From a virus, in IMG/VR virus record IMGVR_UViG_3300009537_000233, positions 1-20,070 of that record: DNA of 20,070 bases. One strand, 5' to 3'. The position numbers and the translations under genes are program-made. The notes beneath the pieces were generated by a model. That model was not told the DNA's origin. It ran no database searches and saw only the letters and a program-made list of their open reading frames with translations. Of the stretch, positions 13,334-20,070 are shown piece after piece (within the stretch, counting starts at the first letter, position 1; each line of letters starts with the position of its first letter).

Positions 13334-14284
13334 CTATCCTCTTTCTCGCAGTTCAGGAGGAAGGTAACGATCAACATCTAAAATCTCAGTAAGATAATTT
13401 TCTTTATCAAGATAATCACCTCTTTTTGCCTTTTCTCGTAACTCTTTAAGATTAGCCCTCTTAGCGTTACCTTTAACGGCACTGGAATCTAAAGCTGTTT
13501 TTCGTTTTAAATTAGTGTTTTGACGTTTTAAATCACCTTCTTTAGACTTTATCTTCGAAACTTCTCGGGTAGCTTTATAATGGTCAACTGCCATCTTTAA
13601 AGCTAAAGCTTGTCCTTTTTCAAGACTCTTTAAATCTGGATAAGAAGAATATACTTGCTCAGCTATCTTTCTGATCTCAACCCCTTCTTTATCAAAATCA
13701 ATCTCTTCATTTTTTGGGTCGGTAATAATCTCTTGGACTGCTTGATTAAAAGCTTTCTCTTGCTTCTGCTGAAACCGTTTCGGAACAGATGACATAACAT
13801 CATCAATCTCATCCATTAACTCATCAAGCTGAGCTTCCCTCTCAGGATCATCTGTCCTTTTCCACTCTGACCGAGCATTCTGCTTTAACTGCTTAAGCTC
13901 CTGCTGAGACATGTTCTCAAGCTTATCTTTACGAGTCCCTTCAGAAGACGACTTGGCTTTTGCTTCATTAAGCTGCTCCTCTAAAATCTTGTTTTTAGCA
14001 GTAAGAGCATCTATCCTCTTCTTGTGCTTAGAAACAGGGATAACTTCCTCCTCTGTCTCCTCTTCTTCCTCTTCAACCTCAGGTTCTTTTTCGTTAAGGT
14101 CCCGACGTAAATCTACCTCGCCGCCTTCTTCAAAAGAATCATCCTGAAGCTTTGTTTCTTCTTCATCCGAAGATAAATCTAAAGAAGATAATAAATCGTC
14201 ACCTAACTTATCTTCCTTTTCCTGAACTTCACGTTGTTGTTCTTGTTTTTCTTCTTTTGTTTGTTTTTGTTCTTTTACTGGCAT
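13334..14284 (-). CDS. Capsid scaffold protein, 316 aa
   Basis: I chose ATG at 14284 because it has a strong SD (GGAGGA, then AAGTT, ATG); an upstream GTG frame start (14338) lies in a hairpin leader. The protein is extremely charged. Gln/Lys/Glu-rich residues 1-30 lead into an acidic stretch (GGEVDLRRDLNEKEPEVEEE onward), then a coiled coil (ALTAKNKILEEQLNEAKAKS, about 94-113), more helix, and a basic C-terminus (LKELREKAKRGDYL, DRYLPPELRERG). The acidic, helical body and basic C-terminal end fit a scaffold that organises coat subunits and leaves the head. The position immediately before the capsid gene supports this. Confidence 0.8.
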   Translation of the reverse strand: MPVKEQKQTKEEKQEQQREVQEKEDKLGDDLLSSLDLSSDEEETKLQDDSFEEGGEVDLRRDLNEKEPEVEEEEEETEEEVIPVSKHKKRIDALTAKNKILEEQLNEAKAKSSSEGTRKDKLENMSQQELKQLKQNARSEWKRTDDPEREAQLDELMDEIDDVMSSVPKRFQQKQEKAFNQAVQEIITDPKNEEIDFDKEGVEIRKIAEQVYSSYPDLKSLEKGQALALKMAVDHYKATREVSKIKSKEGDLKRQNTNLKRKTALDSSAVKGNAKRANLKELREKAKRGDYLDKENYLTEILDVDRYLPPELRERG

Positions 14285-14294
14285 AACTTTCCTC

Positions 14295-14360
14295 CACGCA
14301 TTTAGTTTATCCTCGTCTTGGGAGACGAGTGGTTTCACGCATTTAAAGCCTTGGGAGGCT
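14295..14360 (-). repeat. Two-copy hairpin leader of the scaffold-capsid unit
   Basis: In the minus-strand transcript, AGCCT-CCCA-AGGCT (14360-14347) is followed by TAAATGCGTG (14345-14336). Next come CTCGTCT-CCCA-AGACGAG (14329-14312) and again TAAATGCGTG (14304-14295), and then the SD. Both hairpins have the same CCCA loop with closing T/A pairs, and both are followed by the same 10-mer. The two units are about 33-41 nt apart. The leader probably folds into two small stems that precede capsid translation; function unproven. Confidence 0.6.
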
Positions 14361-14373
14361 GATCATTAAACCC

Positions 14374-14415
14374 AAAAAAAGAAGCCAACCCTGTGCCTAG
14401 CTAGGATTGGCCTCT
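14374..14415 (-). terminator. Intrinsic terminator before the scaffold leader
   Basis: The minus strand reads AGAGGCCAATCCT (14415-14403), a 10-nt loop, AGGGTTGGCTTCT (14392-14380), then an unbroken T-run ending at 14374. The 13-bp stem has G-U wobbles that pair only in the minus-strand RNA, which fixes the orientation. It closes the TerL-portal-glycosyltransferase-98-aa unit. Confidence 0.8.
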
Positions 14416-14447
14416 ATATAACTTCTGGGACAAACTAATTGATCAGA

Positions 14448-14744
14448 TTAGTCTGTTTCTTCAATTTCTTCTATAGGTCTTTGCAACTCCTCTGCTTCAT
14501 AGATAATTAACTCTAACCCATCAACAACATTTTGGTACCCTTCACATCTCCCTAACAACCTTTCAGCCGATATCGGTGCCCTATCATTTGGATTAACTTG
14601 ATGATACTTTAAAGACGTCGTTATTAACCCATTAATAAAAGCCCTGAAAACTTCACCAAACTTACCCTCATAAGCTACCCTTACAATCCTCCCTCTCTCA
14701 AGCTTATCTCCTACCTCATCCCCATCAACCCATGTCTTAGGCAT
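14448..14744 (-). CDS. Unassigned 98-aa protein before the scaffold gene
   Basis: ATG at 14744 overlaps the glycosyltransferase-like gene by 8 nt; an AAGGAT SD lies upstream. The sequence begins MPKTWVDGDEVGDKLERGRI, has a helical middle (GEVFRAFINGLITTSLKYHQ) and ends in an acidic tail (EEIEETD). A Cys-containing GRCEGYQNVVDGLELIIYEA segment near 65-84 is notable. No family recognised. The position between portal and scaffold genes, before a terminator, suggests a minor virion or assembly protein. Confidence 0.55.
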   Translation of the reverse strand: MPKTWVDGDEVGDKLERGRIVRVAYEGKFGEVFRAFINGLITTSLKYHQVNPNDRAPISAERLLGRCEGYQNVVDGLELIIYEAEELQRPIEEIEETD

Positions 14745-15576
14745 TTATTAAATATCCTTGCTCAAAAATTTCTTTATTAAGAGAACTTACACCTACTCTC
14801 TCAACATAATCAATAACAGCCTTTTCGCTAAACTTGTTATTTTTACTCTCGGTCATATCCGCAGGAGATAACGCTAACTGAAAAATCTCGCTTGAATCTT
14901 TGGCAACATAAACCCAGTTAGAATCAATTAAAATGTCCTTTTCAACATTACTAAAAGAATAAACATGACTCTTGCAATCTAAAACAAAAGGTTGATAAAA
15001 ATAACTTTTAACCTTTATCCCCTCATTAACATTCTTTAAATACTGTATCGGCTTGTCAAAAAATTGCCCAGAATCAACAAAATGCCTCTTAGTCTCTTTA
15101 TGAAGATGTTTGTTTAATATACCAACCATGTCCTTTTCATCATTTCTGATACTATCAGGTAACTCTCCCTCATTAACCCTAACAGCTCCCACTGGGATAA
15201 TAACAGCCCTATACCCTCCATGAATCTTATCTAAAGCAAGCTGAAGACTCCCATCTGAAAAAATTGCGTCAGGAGGAAGACAAACCCAAACAGCATCATT
15301 AAGATCAGACCATCTCAAAGATGATTTTATAGACTTATTCGAATCCCTAACACTTTCCTTCCTCTCAACCTTACAATGCTTTGATAATTGACAAAAAACA
15401 TCAGTTTTTTTAATGTAATCGTAATCATTTTGATCAGCATACACATGATAAACTAAATCACCATATAAACTCGGAATGTTCTTCTCACTTAACAAAGAAG
15501 GAAGGGCATACTTTACAAATACCTCCCTATACCTATCCCCCCATAAAATTGTATGCAAATTAACTAATCTCTTCAT
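14737..15576 (-). CDS. Glycosyltransferase-like protein, 279 aa
   Basis: ATG at 15576 lies in the 3' end of the preceding gene (17-nt overlap). The pattern LHTILWGDRYREVFVKYALP (7-26) with SLLSEKNIPSL (27-37), then VYHVYADQND and WVCLPPDAIFSDGSLQLALD (97-116), matches a GT-A-like group seen in bacterial glycan clusters. In that group PPDAIFSDGS takes the place of a DxD region. A final segment (RVGVSSLNKEIFEQGY) is helical. The first half looks well preserved; the sugar and acceptor are unknown. Together with the neighbour it forms a two-gene glycan pair between portal and scaffold. Confidence 0.55.
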   Translation of the reverse strand: MKRLVNLHTILWGDRYREVFVKYALPSLLSEKNIPSLYGDLVYHVYADQNDYDYIKKTDVFCQLSKHCKVERKESVRDSNKSIKSSLRWSDLNDAVWVCLPPDAIFSDGSLQLALDKIHGGYRAVIIPVGAVRVNEGELPDSIRNDEKDMVGILNKHLHKETKRHFVDSGQFFDKPIQYLKNVNEGIKVKSYFYQPFVLDCKSHVYSFSNVEKDILIDSNWVYVAKDSSEIFQLALSPADMTESKNNKFSEKAVIDYVERVGVSSLNKEIFEQGYLINA

Positions 15577-16531
15577 ATATCTTATGAATCTCCTCTGGGA
15601 TTAAATCTTGATCTTCTAACCACTTCTTATGCTCTCTCTCCATACAATCAACAACATATTTCACTCTTGTATCTTGATTATGAAAATTCTTGATCTTTAA
15701 ATATCCATTCTTAGCTACTTTATTGCGCTCAACAGGGTTCTTTAAATAATAGTTGTATTTATCTACCAACTCATCATATGTCTTAAAATAAACAATATCT
15801 TCCCCATCAGTAAAAAACTTCATATGCTTAAACATCGTGTCTTCATTCAACCACTGGAAACATAATCTGTTACAAGCCATAATCTCAAACGCCCTGCCAC
15901 ACATTCCATTAAAACACCTTCCAGGAGGAGCTAATAACATTTCAAACTTACTTATCAACTTAGCGTAAGCCTTAGCTGTCTCTGTTGAATCCTTAAACAT
16001 CTTAGTCCTTACACAATTAAATATCCCTTTAACATCTTGATCTAAAAAGTCTTCTCTCCCCTGCCTCCCACCAATAAACCCTAACCCTTTTAAACAAGAA
16101 GGCCCTCTTTCCCCCATAACAGTCGTATCTGCCCATGAAGGAAGCCAATACGTTGGAATATCATACATATCCAAATCCGTCTCCGAACACACAAACAACA
16201 TATTGAAATGTTCCTGATTCTCTAAACATAAATCCGTACTCGTATCCTTCTCCCCATGACGTGTATAAAAACTCTCAGACTGCCAACACGCTTTAAACTG
16301 GTTACCCCCTCTTGCAACTAAAGGCATCCTTGCATTAAGGAACCCCCTAACATAAAATATAGGGGCCTCAAGGAATTTCGTCTCATCAAGAAAAACACCT
16401 TCCGTTTGATTATAAGCATAATGTAAAAGATCATTACTCTCTAACGCCCTTTTAAACCCTTCAGACCCCATATACCCAGAACCTAAAGCTAACGGAGAAT
16501 GATAAACAAAATTTATCTTAATTTGGCGCAT
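15560..16531 (-). CDS. CgeB-like GT-B glycosyltransferase, 323 aa
   Basis: ATG at 16531 lies 14 nt inside the portal 3' end, with AAGGAAAG as SD. The C-terminal donor domain shows LLAPPGRCFNGMCGRAFEIM with AC next (199-220), then LCFQWLNEDTMF and FFTDGEDIVYF (239-249). It ends in the family tail, NGYLKIKNFHNQDTRVKYVV (275-294). This is the Glyco_trans_1_2 / CgeB-type arrangement. The N-terminal half (FVYHSPLALGSGYMGSEGF) forms the acceptor Rossmann domain. It likely transfers one sugar from a nucleotide donor. It is read directly after the portal, so it is made with virion proteins. Confidence 0.75.
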   Translation of the reverse strand: MRQIKINFVYHSPLALGSGYMGSEGFKRALESNDLLHYAYNQTEGVFLDETKFLEAPIFYVRGFLNARMPLVARGGNQFKACWQSESFYTRHGEKDTSTDLCLENQEHFNMLFVCSETDLDMYDIPTYWLPSWADTTVMGERGPSCLKGLGFIGGRQGREDFLDQDVKGIFNCVRTKMFKDSTETAKAYAKLISKFEMLLAPPGRCFNGMCGRAFEIMACNRLCFQWLNEDTMFKHMKFFTDGEDIVYFKTYDELVDKYNYYLKNPVERNKVAKNGYLKIKNFHNQDTRVKYVVDCMEREHKKWLEDQDLIPEEIHKIYEEIS

Positions 16532-18509
16532 ACTTCTTTCCTTGTACTGGCGTTAATAAAGCCTCTTTCCTGATATCCATATCATCACTTAACTTCCTAA
16601 CCCCTAACTGCTCCCTTAAAGACTTGTCCTTCTCCTCTTCAACCTGCATTAATGCCTGCTGAGATTCTTGCTGTAACTCTTCTTCTGACTTAATGAGTAA
16701 CTGGGCCATCCTAGGGTCTAAGTCCTTGTAAACAGCCTCTAAAAGCTCTTTTTGCTTAATTAACGGATTCTGGAAACCTATATTATAAGCAAACATTGAC
16801 TTCTGTAATCTTGCCTGAGGAGTGCTGTTATCTAACCTACCATTAGGAACCATATTAAACTTCCCCTGTACTTCATCACGGGATATCCTTTGCGGAGGCT
16901 TACCTGTAATAAAAATTTCTTCCTCTTCACTCCCATATTGGTTATAAAGAGCATCTATCTGGTAATAAACAAAAACCATCTGTTGCTGAAAAACCTGTAA
17001 ATCTAAACTCTGCGCCTGATTTTGTAATCCAACAATCGTTTCAATTTCAGCCTTAGTCTTTTTCCCTCTCTCTCCTGTCCCTGGTAAATCTGTCTGTCCG
17101 CCTAACCCTGACGTTATCTGCCCTAACCGATTATCAGACCAGCTCTTTAAGTATTGAGCCTGCTGAAACAACGAACCTTGACTTGGATTGCCATAAACCC
17201 TTGTCTCATAATCAGAAGTAGGCCCATTCGTCTCCGTAAACTCCCCAGGCAAAAACCTTCTATTTCTAGGATTAGAAATAACCCCCTTACGTGCCACCCT
17301 CTCAGGCATATTTAAAAGTGTCCCATTATCTATCGCCTGATTAACCGCCGTACTTATACCATTCTGGAAATCTTCATCCAACGAAGGGAGTCCTCTCGTT
17401 GAATAAAAATTATCCCCCGTCAACTCCCTCTTTACTTGAACATACGGCCACATCCCATGATCATATGGTAACTCAATAAACCTTAAAATAGACTCTGGTG
17501 AAGCATCCGGCCATGTAACTATACACCTCTCTTTTATCCCATCACCATTAACGTCATACCAGCAACACGTTTCATGTAAAAGCACTAAGTCATCACTGAA
17601 AAATCTGTCTGAATTATCCTTCCCTCCTTTACCAGCCCATGACTCTATATTTGAATCATTGAACTCTTCATACTTACCATCATCCATAGCAATCTTAAGA
17701 TCATTCTTAGTCATCCATAAATTGCAGTAATCTATAAACCGTGCGTCATTTAAGTCTTTTGTGTCTATAGGGATAACCAAATCTTTCAAAGGATTTAAAG
17801 CCACAACCTCAGGCCTGTCATCTTTGACCTCAAGCAAACTGATATCAATAACCTTCTTCCCCTTACGGAAAGACTCAACGGCTTTATTAATAGCATTCAC
17901 ATTCTCATCAAAACTTAAGTCAATCCTAAACTGTTCTTCGATAATCTTAAATATCTGTTCATCCCCAACCCTAGGATCAAATATTGCTTCAAGGACATCT
18001 TCTGGGTACTCATCTAAATCTATCTTTACTGAATAACTCCTTGTTGAATACTTCCAGATGATCCGAAACACTGTTTGACCAGGAGACCCTAGAATCATAT
18101 CTACCCCGTAATTATAAGGCTTAAATAACTGTACCTGTGTCCTTAACCGCCAATCAAACAAATCCTCCCTTTTCCTTGCCGGTTCAACATCTTCCGGCCC
18201 AAACGGGACAAACGTTACTACAGGACTTACACTAAAAGCTAAATTGACATAACTAGGCTTTACTCTAGCGATATTTGTATCCATCACTGGAATAACATAA
18301 TTGGCTGCATTAGGCCATGGAGTAACCTTCTTACGTCTGAACCCATACCTTAACCGATCTAATCTATCAACAGCATCTTGAAAACGTATCGTGTCATTAC
18401 TCGCCTCATCAATGTCTGTCTTTAACCCAACAACAAAAGACCTTAATTCATTTGTAATATCAAGGCTCTTTAAATCATCTAAATTCTCTGGATGTGCATT
18501 GTTTCCCAT
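16518..18509 (-). CDS. Portal protein, 663 aa
   Basis: ATG at 18509 shares a base with the terminase stop (TAATG), so translation is probably coupled. The start region (NELRSFVVGLKTDIDEASND) leads to RLDRLRYGFRRKKVTPWPNA (48-67) and NYVIPVMDTNIARVKPSYVN, typical of the large podoviral portals. A middle region (FYSTRGLPSLDEDFQNGIST) and a long Gln-rich helical C-terminus (ELQQESQQALMQVEEEKDKS) follow. The length suits portals with a C-terminal barrel. Twelve copies would form the DNA channel at one capsid vertex and dock terminase and adaptor. Its 3' end carries the start signals of the CgeB-like gene. Confidence 0.8.
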   Translation of the reverse strand: MGNNAHPENLDDLKSLDITNELRSFVVGLKTDIDEASNDTIRFQDAVDRLDRLRYGFRRKKVTPWPNAANYVIPVMDTNIARVKPSYVNLAFSVSPVVTFVPFGPEDVEPARKREDLFDWRLRTQVQLFKPYNYGVDMILGSPGQTVFRIIWKYSTRSYSVKIDLDEYPEDVLEAIFDPRVGDEQIFKIIEEQFRIDLSFDENVNAINKAVESFRKGKKVIDISLLEVKDDRPEVVALNPLKDLVIPIDTKDLNDARFIDYCNLWMTKNDLKIAMDDGKYEEFNDSNIESWAGKGGKDNSDRFFSDDLVLLHETCCWYDVNGDGIKERCIVTWPDASPESILRFIELPYDHGMWPYVQVKRELTGDNFYSTRGLPSLDEDFQNGISTAVNQAIDNGTLLNMPERVARKGVISNPRNRRFLPGEFTETNGPTSDYETRVYGNPSQGSLFQQAQYLKSWSDNRLGQITSGLGGQTDLPGTGERGKKTKAEIETIVGLQNQAQSLDLQVFQQQMVFVYYQIDALYNQYGSEEEEIFITGKPPQRISRDEVQGKFNMVPNGRLDNSTPQARLQKSMFAYNIGFQNPLIKQKELLEAVYKDLDPRMAQLLIKSEEELQQESQQALMQVEEEKDKSLREQLGVRKLSDDMDIRKEALLTPVQGKKYAPN

Positions 18510-19825
18510 TAGTACCCCGCATATTCCTCTTCATATTCTTCATTATTGACAAGAACACCTTGCCCTTGTCTATCCTGTTCAATCTCCATTAACTCTTCAC
18601 TTAAGACTTGCGCCTCTTTTAACTGACTCCTTAATGACCACACAGCTAAAGCTAAACTGATAACGCAATCATCATGCTTACCACTTGGAGCTGAATAAGT
18701 GATATTACCGCTATTTGTAATGTTATATCCAAATTCAAGAAGCTCTTTAGTTAAAATATCAAGCTCTTTTGGGAAAGTTATTCTTCTTTGCTCAATAGCT
18801 ATAGATAAATTCTCGATAACTTCTCTCTTAGCTAAATTTGAACTAAACTTAAACCCTTCAACAGAGATATTAGAACTCTGCAAATCCTCAAGGACAGGAT
18901 CACCAACTCCTGTCTGATCTAATAAACAAAGAGCGTTGTTATACTTAGCAGCCAAACGTTGAACCCTAAACTTCTGTTCCTTCCAGCTTAAATCTTGGAA
19001 CCTTTCAAAAGCCACCACCTCACGAGTCACTGAATCTATAACTGTCAACACCGTAAAATCAACCGTCTTGGCTAAATCTACACCCATAACATAAAAACGT
19101 CCTAAAACAGGGGACTTTAACTCTCCTACAATACACCGTTGCACCCCCCTAAACACTCCACTTGAATCATCTAAAAACTCTGCCAAAACCTCTTGCCTGA
19201 ATAAAGATTCTGGCATATCCTTCCTCATCTCTTCAATCTCTTCTTTTGGGATATAAGGATTATCCTCTGTCCTAAACCTAAAGGACTCGTAATCATTCCC
19301 ATCTTTCACAAACAAATCATAAAAATGATTTCTCCCTTTAGGAGTCCCAATAAACATAGCCCTACCGCCAGAATCAGCCAAAGTAGGCCTTAACTCTTCA
19401 TACCAAGCATTAGCCCTCATACTAGCAAACTCATCTAATACCACAAAAGTAAGCCCTACCCCTTTTAACCCGTCTTCTGTGTCAGCTCCCTTTAAACTTA
19501 TTTCTGATCCATTGGCTAATAAGAAAGTAAGCTCAGAAAGATTAATATTCTTAATCAACTTCTCAGGAAGATAGTCTTTAATCATCTTAAAAGCAATCAT
19601 TTTTGATTGTCTGTAAGTAGGAGACACATAAAAAATTCTTGACTTAGGCTTATTAACAGCTTCCATTATCATTTCCTGAACAGCTAAAGTTGTCTTCCCC
19701 CACCTTCTCCCACAGACTAAAACTCTAAACCTTGCCTTACTATCATGGACTTTACTTTGTTCATCATGAGGAACATAATTAATAATTACTTCTTCGGTTC
19801 TCTTCCTCTGCCCGATCAATACCAT
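18509..19825 (-). CDS. terL: Terminase large subunit, 438 aa
   Basis: I chose ATG at 19825 since AAGAGG lies 6 nt before it; the longer frame from 19882 lacks an SD. Numbered from this start: Walker A CGRRWGKTT (39-47), Walker B VVLDEF (128-133), coupling motif FIGTPKG (158-164), and the RNase H-like nuclease with GVDLAKTVDFT (Asp 250), CLLDQTG (Asp 303) and GKHDDC (Asp 385 and 386). ATPase and nuclease domains are both complete. It cuts and pumps phage DNA into the prohead through the portal. The 47-nt overlap with the upstream gene and the TAATG link to the portal indicate coupled expression. Confidence 0.92.
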   Translation of the reverse strand: MVLIGQRKRTEEVIINYVPHDEQSKVHDSKARFRVLVCGRRWGKTTLAVQEMIMEAVNKPKSRIFYVSPTYRQSKMIAFKMIKDYLPEKLIKNINLSELTFLLANGSEISLKGADTEDGLKGVGLTFVVLDEFASMRANAWYEELRPTLADSGGRAMFIGTPKGRNHFYDLFVKDGNDYESFRFRTEDNPYIPKEEIEEMRKDMPESLFRQEVLAEFLDDSSGVFRGVQRCIVGELKSPVLGRFYVMGVDLAKTVDFTVLTVIDSVTREVVAFERFQDLSWKEQKFRVQRLAAKYNNALCLLDQTGVGDPVLEDLQSSNISVEGFKFSSNLAKREVIENLSIAIEQRRITFPKELDILTKELLEFGYNITNSGNITYSAPSGKHDDCVISLALAVWSLRSQLKEAQVLSEELMEIEQDRQGQGVLVNNEEYEEEYAGY

Positions 19826-20070
19826 TTCCAACCTCTTCTTTAGTAGCCCATCTAACAACAAAATGTTTATGCTCTTCAACATTAACTAACGGCTTATCCC
19901 CCTCTACTTCCTTACGCAACTGCTCTATCAAATCAGCCTTATCCTTTTTAGACTCCTCAGCTTTATCTATCATCCTTTGTATCAACCAGATACGTCTGGA
20001 CTTAGGCCATGTTAACCGAGGGTTTATGAAGGCCTGATTTGCAAATAATATTTTATAAACTGATTTAAAT
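19779..20070 (-). CDS. C-terminal part of a small-terminase candidate, cut by window edge
   Basis: The frame is open through the right edge, so only the C-terminal 97 codons or so are seen; the internal ATG at 19973 has no spaced SD and is unlikely to be the start. The visible part contains FANQAFINPRLTWPKSRRIW (about residues 9-28 of the fragment), an amphipathic charged helix with RMIDKAEESKKDKADLIEQL, and a C-terminal basic/acidic tail (EEENRRSNY). Position directly before, and 47 nt into, the terminase large-subunit gene makes the small subunit likely. The DNA-binding N-terminal part that would prove this lies outside the window. Confidence 0.5.
   Translation of the reverse strand, partial: FKSVYKILFANQAFINPRLTWPKSRRIWLIQRMIDKAEESKKDKADLIEQLRKEVEGDKPLVNVEEHKHFVVRWATKEEVGNGIDRAEEENRRSNY

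Noticed and set aside
14282-14338. GTG start at 14338 for the scaffold protein
   Set aside because: No SD is present there and the added codons are the hairpin leader; ATG 14284 has GGAGGA correctly spaced.
17759-17775. CTATAGGGAT on the plus strand within the portal gene, as a T7-type promoter
   Set aside because: It has the wrong orientation for all genes and lies in coding sequence; only the last few bases match.
18509-19882. Longer terminase from ATG 19882
   Set aside because: No SD precedes it, while ATG 19825 has AAGAGG at 6-nt spacing and keeps all catalytic motifs.
1-20070. CRISPR arrays, tRNA genes, insertion sequences
   Set aside because: I saw no regularly spaced repeat array, cloverleaf or transposase-like frame anywhere in the window.

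Overview
The window reads as about 20 kb of the late (virion and packaging) region of a tailed, podovirus-like bacteriophage. The DNA is AT-rich. Every credible gene lies on the minus strand, so the transcription order runs from the right end (20070) to the left end (1). Genes are packed with 1-80 nt overlaps (TAATG, ATGA) and purine-rich Shine-Dalgarno (SD) sites. I see no tRNA, integrase, lysis or replication gene here. The host cannot be told from the sequence, and it is open whether this is a free phage or a prophage.

Layout in transcription order: a small-terminase candidate running off the right edge; large terminase (TerL); portal; two glycosyltransferase-like genes wedged behind the portal; a 98-aa orphan; an intrinsic terminator; a leader carrying a twofold hairpin repeat; scaffold and SU10-type major capsid protein (MCP); a second intrinsic terminator directly after the capsid stop; then an approximately 5.7-kb block of orphan and glycan-modification genes (152-aa orphan, duplicated-domain protein, GT2-like glycosyltransferase, polysaccharide deacetylase-like protein, SAM methyltransferase, 26-aa ORF, WbqC-family protein, nucleotidyltransferase-kinase fusion, 130-aa orphan, GT4-like glycosyltransferase). 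After it the virion genes resume: head-tail adaptor, nozzle/stabilisation-like protein, fibre-like protein, three small genes, two internal/ejection-type proteins, and a 550-nt stretch with structured RNA, small ORFs and a promoter candidate ahead of a third internal-protein gene cut by the left edge.

The most unusual feature is this glycan toolkit inside the structural operon. At least six enzyme-like genes between capsid and adaptor, plus two between portal and scaffold, are co-oriented and translationally meshed with virion genes. No sugar-nucleotide synthesis, initiating transferase, flippase or polymerase is visible. The set therefore looks like a modifier of an existing glycan or of a virion protein, using host donors, rather than a full polysaccharide pathway. 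That role is inference.

Other points worth attention: WbqC N-terminal signatures spread over three reading frames; a protein joining a nucleotidyltransferase-like domain to a eukaryotic-type kinase domain; the capsid cassette insulated by two terminators; and, at 826-1061, a three-way-junction RNA next to a 25-nt direct repeat that gives two proteins the same C-terminal tail.
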